Origin: an uncultured Paracoccaceae bacterium
GTDB taxonomy: Bacteria > Pseudomonadota > Alphaproteobacteria > Rhodobacterales > Rhodobacteraceae
NCBI GenBank assembly: GCA_947492475.1
Contig: CANLNM010000007.1
Location: 124,001-188,000, forward strand
Direction: 5' to 3'
Length of the DNA stretch: 64,000 bases
Numbering within the stretch: the first letter of the stretch is position 1; each line of letters starts with the position of its first letter. Under the pieces are notes generated by a model that searched no databases, had not been told where the DNA came from, and was given only the letters and a program-made list of their open reading frames with translations. Positions 61,038-64,000 of the stretch are shown here, piece by piece. The position numbers and the translations under genes are program-made.

Positions 61038-62654
61038 ATGAACGAAACGTTTGATCATATCGTCATTGGTGGTGGATCCGCCGGCAGCGTTGCCACGTCA
61101 CGTCTGGTCGAAGATGGGGGCGGGCGTGTTCTGTTGCTAGAGGCGGGGCATCATCATCGCCATCCGCTGTTGGATATGCCGCCCGGCGTGTTCAAACTGC
61201 TCAAAAACGGTTCCAAGTTCTTTAAGACGCACCTGTCTGAACCGCAGGCCCATTTGGACGGTCGTCGATCCGAAATTCCGCAGGGCAATGTTCTGGGCGG
61301 CGGGTCCAGTGTAAACGGTCAGGCCTATGTCCGGGGGCGTCCTTCGGATTATGACGATTGGAATGACGTGTTGCGGGGCAACAATGATGCAATCGGCTGG
61401 GGCTGGGATGATGTGCTGCCGCATTTCAAACGTCTTGAGGGGAACCAAAAGTTTAACGATGATTTGCACGGGGCAGACGGCAAGCTAACCGTGTCTGATC
61501 CGGGGTATGTTGATGATATGGCCCGGTGGTTTGTGCAGGCTTTGCAGGCCCAGGGTGAACCTTTTAATCCCGATTTTAACGGGGTTTCCCAGCGCGGCGC
61601 GGGTTTTTTCCAGTTCACCTATAACAAAGGTCAGCGGGTTTCGGCGGCATATGCCTTTCTGGATCCGCTCAAAGGCAACCCAAACCTGACCATCCGCCTT
61701 GAGGCCGAAGTCCAGCGGATCATCATCGAAAACAACCGCGCGGTTGGGGTGGTGTATCGCGACAAAACCGGCCTGCATGAGGTGCGCTGCCAAGGCGAAG
61801 TCATCCTGTCCGCTGGCGCGTTTATCACCCCCAAAATTTTGATGCTGTCTGGGATTGGACCTGCGGATCATTTGGCTGAACACGGGATTGAGGTCGTTGC
61901 TGATTTGCCGGGGGTTGGTCAGAACCTAAAGGATCACCCAGACGTGTCGGTGGTTGCGCGCGCCAATGGCCCCTATGGATATTACGGGCAGGATCGTGGC
62001 TGGAATATGCTGCGCAATGGGCTTGAGTTCAAATTGTTTGGGCGCGGGCGGATCACCACAACCGGGCTAGAAGCCGCGTGTTTCGTGAACCCGACAAACC
62101 CCGAAGCCCCCCCAACCCACGAAGCGTATTGCATCCCCGTGATGTATCTGGACGACGATTGGCTAAAGCGGATCGGCGATGGACATGGCATGTCCATCCA
62201 GATGGTGCTGTTGAAACCTGACTCAACCGGCGAGGTGCGACTTGCCTCAGCCGACCCATCCGCGATGCCGCTGATTTCGCCGAACTTCCTAAAGGAACAG
62301 TCGGATATGGACGCGATGATCGCAGGATTGCGGTATTTCCGCCAGACCATGGACACCCAACCGCTGGCCAGCCGAATCAAAGAGGTGGTCGCCCCGTTGG
62401 ATATGTCTGATGCGGGTTTGGCTGCGCATTGTCGCAAGGTCGTCAAAACAAACTATCACCCTGTGGGCACGGCCCGAATGGGCGCGGATGGTGACGACAT
62501 GGCGGTGCTGGATGCGCGGATGCGCGTGCGCACAATCCAAGGTTTGCGCGTGTGCGATATGTCCGCCGTTCCTGACATTCCTGCTGGAAATACAAATGCC
62601 CCGGCAATGGTCTTAGGGGATCGCTGCGCCGATCTGGTCCTTGGCGTTTTGTAA
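61038..62654 (+). CDS. GMC-family FAD oxidoreductase (choline dehydrogenase-like)
   Basis: 538 aa, AAAGGAG upstream. FAD-binding GGGSAGSVATSRLVED and EAG; NVLGGGSSVNGQAYVRG (first GMC signature); GAFITPKILMLSGIGP (second). C-terminal NYHPVGTARMGADGDD contains the catalytic His and GNTNAPAMVLGDRCAD the partner Asn. It oxidises a primary alcohol to aldehyde at the membrane or in the cytoplasm. Last gene of the rightward block before the GntR-type operators. Confidence 0.93.
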   Translation: MNETFDHIVIGGGSAGSVATSRLVEDGGGRVLLLEAGHHHRHPLLDMPPGVFKLLKNGSKFFKTHLSEPQAHLDGRRSEIPQGNVLGGGSSVNGQAYVRGRPSDYDDWNDVLRGNNDAIGWGWDDVLPHFKRLEGNQKFNDDLHGADGKLTVSDPGYVDDMARWFVQALQAQGEPFNPDFNGVSQRGAGFFQFTYNKGQRVSAAYAFLDPLKGNPNLTIRLEAEVQRIIIENNRAVGVVYRDKTGLHEVRCQGEVILSAGAFITPKILMLSGIGPADHLAEHGIEVVADLPGVGQNLKDHPDVSVVARANGPYGYYGQDRGWNMLRNGLEFKLFGRGRITTTGLEAACFVNPTNPEAPPTHEAYCIPVMYLDDDWLKRIGDGHGMSIQMVLLKPDSTGEVRLASADPSAMPLISPNFLKEQSDMDAMIAGLRYFRQTMDTQPLASRIKEVVAPLDMSDAGLAAHCRKVVKTNYHPVGTARMGADGDDMAVLDARMRVRTIQGLRVCDMSAVPDIPAGNTNAPAMVLGDRCADLVLGVL

Positions 62655-62655
62655 T

Positions 62656-62670
62656 TTTAGTCCGACTAAA
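62656..62670 (+). promoter_or_regulatory. GntR/FadR-type operator 1
   Basis: TTTAGTCCGACTAAA is a perfect 7-bp inverted repeat around C and fits the FadR-subfamily consensus TNGTNNNACNA. It starts 1 bp after the GMC stop. Confidence 0.8.
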
Positions 62671-62691
62671 CATATATCTTTTGATTAATGC

Positions 62692-62721
62692 TTGACTGAT
62701 ACGTGCGTTTATGGCCACAAA
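62692..62721 (+). promoter_or_regulatory. Promoter of the second sugar ABC operon (tentative)
   Basis: TTGACT (62692-62697) could be the -35. A convincing -10 at the right spacing is not obvious. It lies between the two operators, which would block it when bound together. Confidence 0.35.
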
Positions 62722-62728
62722 TAACTAG

Positions 62729-62743
62729 TTTGGTCCGACCAAA
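62729..62743 (+). promoter_or_regulatory. GntR/FadR-type operator 2
   Basis: TTTGGTCCGACCAAA, a perfect 7-bp inverted repeat matching TNGTNNNACNA, 17 bp before the TTG start of the permease gene. Centre-to-centre distance to operator 1 is 73 bp, about seven helical turns. Confidence 0.85.
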
Positions 62744-62759
62744 TTAAGGGAGAGAGATC

Positions 62760-63713
62760 TTGAACGTTGGGAAAATACTGCGCGAACGCAATATTATTGT
62801 TGTGACATTGGTGTGCTGTTTGATCTTCTTTCTGATCAGCCCGCGGTTTCTGAGCCTCGACAACATGTCGGCGATTTCGCGTCAGGTCGTGCCAATTGGT
62901 TTGATCGCACTGGGACAGTTTTTTGTCATCGTGTCGGGAAACATCGATCTGTCGATGGGCATGGCATCGGTGTTTTTTGCTGTCTTGCTGGGGGTGTTTT
63001 TTGGTCTGACCGGCGGCGTGGGCATTGGCATTCTCGCTGTGATCGCAGCGTCGTTGACCATGGGAGGCTTAATCGGGGTTCTGGTGGCCAAACTGAAACT
63101 GCCCGCATTCATCGTCACTTTGTCGGCGTTGTTCATGGCGCAGGGATTGTCCGGGCTGGTCATCCCGCGCGGCCAGCAGATTTTCCTGATGGGGGGCTTT
63201 TTCCAATTCGCAGGCTCTCACAAGGTGCTGGGGATTTACCTGTCTTTTCTATTTTTGCTCGGCCTGTGTGCTGCGGCCTATGTGGTTTACAATCACACCC
63301 GCATTGGTGCGGCGATCATTGCGATCGGCAATAGCGAAGAAAACGCCAAGCTGGCGGGCATCAACGTTGATCGCGTTAAGATCGGGATTTTTATGTTTTC
63401 GGGTCTGTGCAGCGGGTTTGCCGGCATCATGTTGTCGACCCGTATGGGATTTGTGCAGCCGGGGCTGGATGGCAACGGGCTGCTGCTGGATGCGATTGCA
63501 GCCATCATTATCGGCGGAACTCTGATCCAGGGCGGGCGCGGCACCATTGGCGGGGCTCTGTGGGGCATCGCCTTTATCGGGATCGTGAACAACGCGCTGA
63601 ACCTGCTCAACGTCGAAGACGTCTGGCATCAGGTTTTCAAGGGGGTCGTCATTCTGACGGCGCTGGGGGTGAATTGGTTGCTTTGGCAATCACGACAATC
63701 AGAGGCGCATTAG
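62760..63713 (+). CDS. Ribose-type sugar ABC transporter permease (second transporter)
   Basis: 317 aa with a TTG start supported by AAGGGAGAG seven bases upstream. BPD_transp_2 permease: SGNIDLSMGMASVFFAVLLG, KLPAFIVTLSALFMAQG, AIGNSEENAKLAGINVDRVKIGIFMFSG and AIIIGGTLIQGGRGTIGGALWGI. Usually the permease follows the binding protein; here it precedes it. The rare TTG start may throttle translation. Confidence 0.9.
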   Translation: MNVGKILRERNIIVVTLVCCLIFFLISPRFLSLDNMSAISRQVVPIGLIALGQFFVIVSGNIDLSMGMASVFFAVLLGVFFGLTGGVGIGILAVIAASLTMGGLIGVLVAKLKLPAFIVTLSALFMAQGLSGLVIPRGQQIFLMGGFFQFAGSHKVLGIYLSFLFLLGLCAAAYVVYNHTRIGAAIIAIGNSEENAKLAGINVDRVKIGIFMFSGLCSGFAGIMLSTRMGFVQPGLDGNGLLLDAIAAIIIGGTLIQGGRGTIGGALWGIAFIGIVNNALNLLNVEDVWHQVFKGVVILTALGVNWLLWQSRQSEAH

Positions 63714-63780
63714 GACACATATTACCAAACGAACGGCCTGTGATGGCCACCTAACGGTTCAAAAATGGAGGATAGAACCA

Positions 63781-64000
63781 ATGGCATTAAAATCAGCAAC
63801 GAAATTGGGGATCGCACTGAGCGCCACAATGGGCGCCACAATGGGCAGCACCGCTTTTGCAGCGGATGATGCGCTGGATATTGTGTTTATCAATGACGGT
63901 CACGTCGCCCCCTATCACGTCGCATGGCTGTCTGGCTTTGAGGATGCGATTGCGGCCTATGACGAAGCGTTCCCAGATATTGAAATCACCGGACGTTGGT
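63781..64000 (+). CDS. Sugar ABC transporter binding protein, 5' part (second transporter)
   Basis: 73 residues before the window ends. AATGGAGGATAG upstream. Signal peptide contains a doubled ATMG unit (12-bp tandem repeat at 63821-63844) and ends near AFAADD. The mature start DIVFINDGHVAPYHVAWLSGFEDAI is typical of Rbs/TorT-type periplasmic binders. It continues beyond the window. Confidence 0.85.
   Translation, partial: MALKSATKLGIALSATMGATMGSTAFAADDALDIVFINDGHVAPYHVAWLSGFEDAIAAYDEAFPDIEITGRW

Noticed and set aside
1..64000. CRISPR arrays, insertion sequences, rRNA operons, prophage genes
   Set aside because: No regularly spaced repeats, transposase or integrase motifs, rRNA signatures or phage structural genes were seen.

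Overview
The window looks like chromosome from a marine Rhodobacteraceae/Roseobacter-group alphaproteobacterium. The evidence is the mid-50s GC (by eye), the petABC (fbcFBC) cytochrome bc1 operon, a MarR/OmpR pair like PetP/PetR, an xseB-ispA-dxs operon, a stand-alone Hint-domain protein, an LpxQ-type lipid A oxidase homologue, and many RbsABC-type sugar transporters, GSTs and CoA-transferases. The product assignments come from reading the translated sequence. No database search was possible.

Layout. 0-2.2 kb: the frameshifted tail of an FAD-dependent dehydrogenase, then an AT-richer patch (about 565-2116) holding an orphan CdiA-type toxin C-terminal domain and two small downstream ORFs. The patch ends at the 3' end of a tRNA-Leu(CAG) gene. 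2.3-16.2 kb: housekeeping genes (NDUFA9-like protein, uppP, a gltD - two secreted paralogues - gltB operon, Hint protein, mtgA, GST, queG, EamA transporter). 16.2-23.9 kb: ilvE divergent from a petP/petR/histone-deacetylase-like operon, then xseB-ispA-dxs. 23.9-34.5 kb: SDR, class II aldolase, a small ArsR-SRPBCC-YciI operon, the purine salvage pair ade-amn, HU, DMT transporter, ccdA-thioredoxin, HD hydrolase and aroC. 34.6-45.9 kb: a TPP riboswitch with thiBPQ, petABC, the LpxQ-like barrel, an FMN riboswitch with ribH2, GSTs, mtaB-dapF and tRNA-Lys. 46-49.3 kb: a PepSY protein, a two-component system, a tiny membrane protein and cytochrome b561.

49.3-64 kb is a large catabolic locus. It contains a complete RbsABC-like transporter (binding protein, permease, ATPase, permease); a leftward block of two tandem family III CoA-transferases, an IclR regulator and an enoyl-CoA hydratase; a rightward block of a solute-binding-protein-like protein without a signal peptide, an SDR, an L-idonate 5-dehydrogenase-like MDR and a GMC oxidoreductase; and the start of a second Rbs-type transporter. 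Two promoters in this locus share a TTGCAA-centred element. A third promoter has two copies of a perfect GntR/FadR-type operator. The combination of sugar/polyol-acid oxidation and transport with CoA-transferase/crotonase chemistry does not match a pathway I can name. It and the orphan toxin patch are the best candidates for undescribed biology here.
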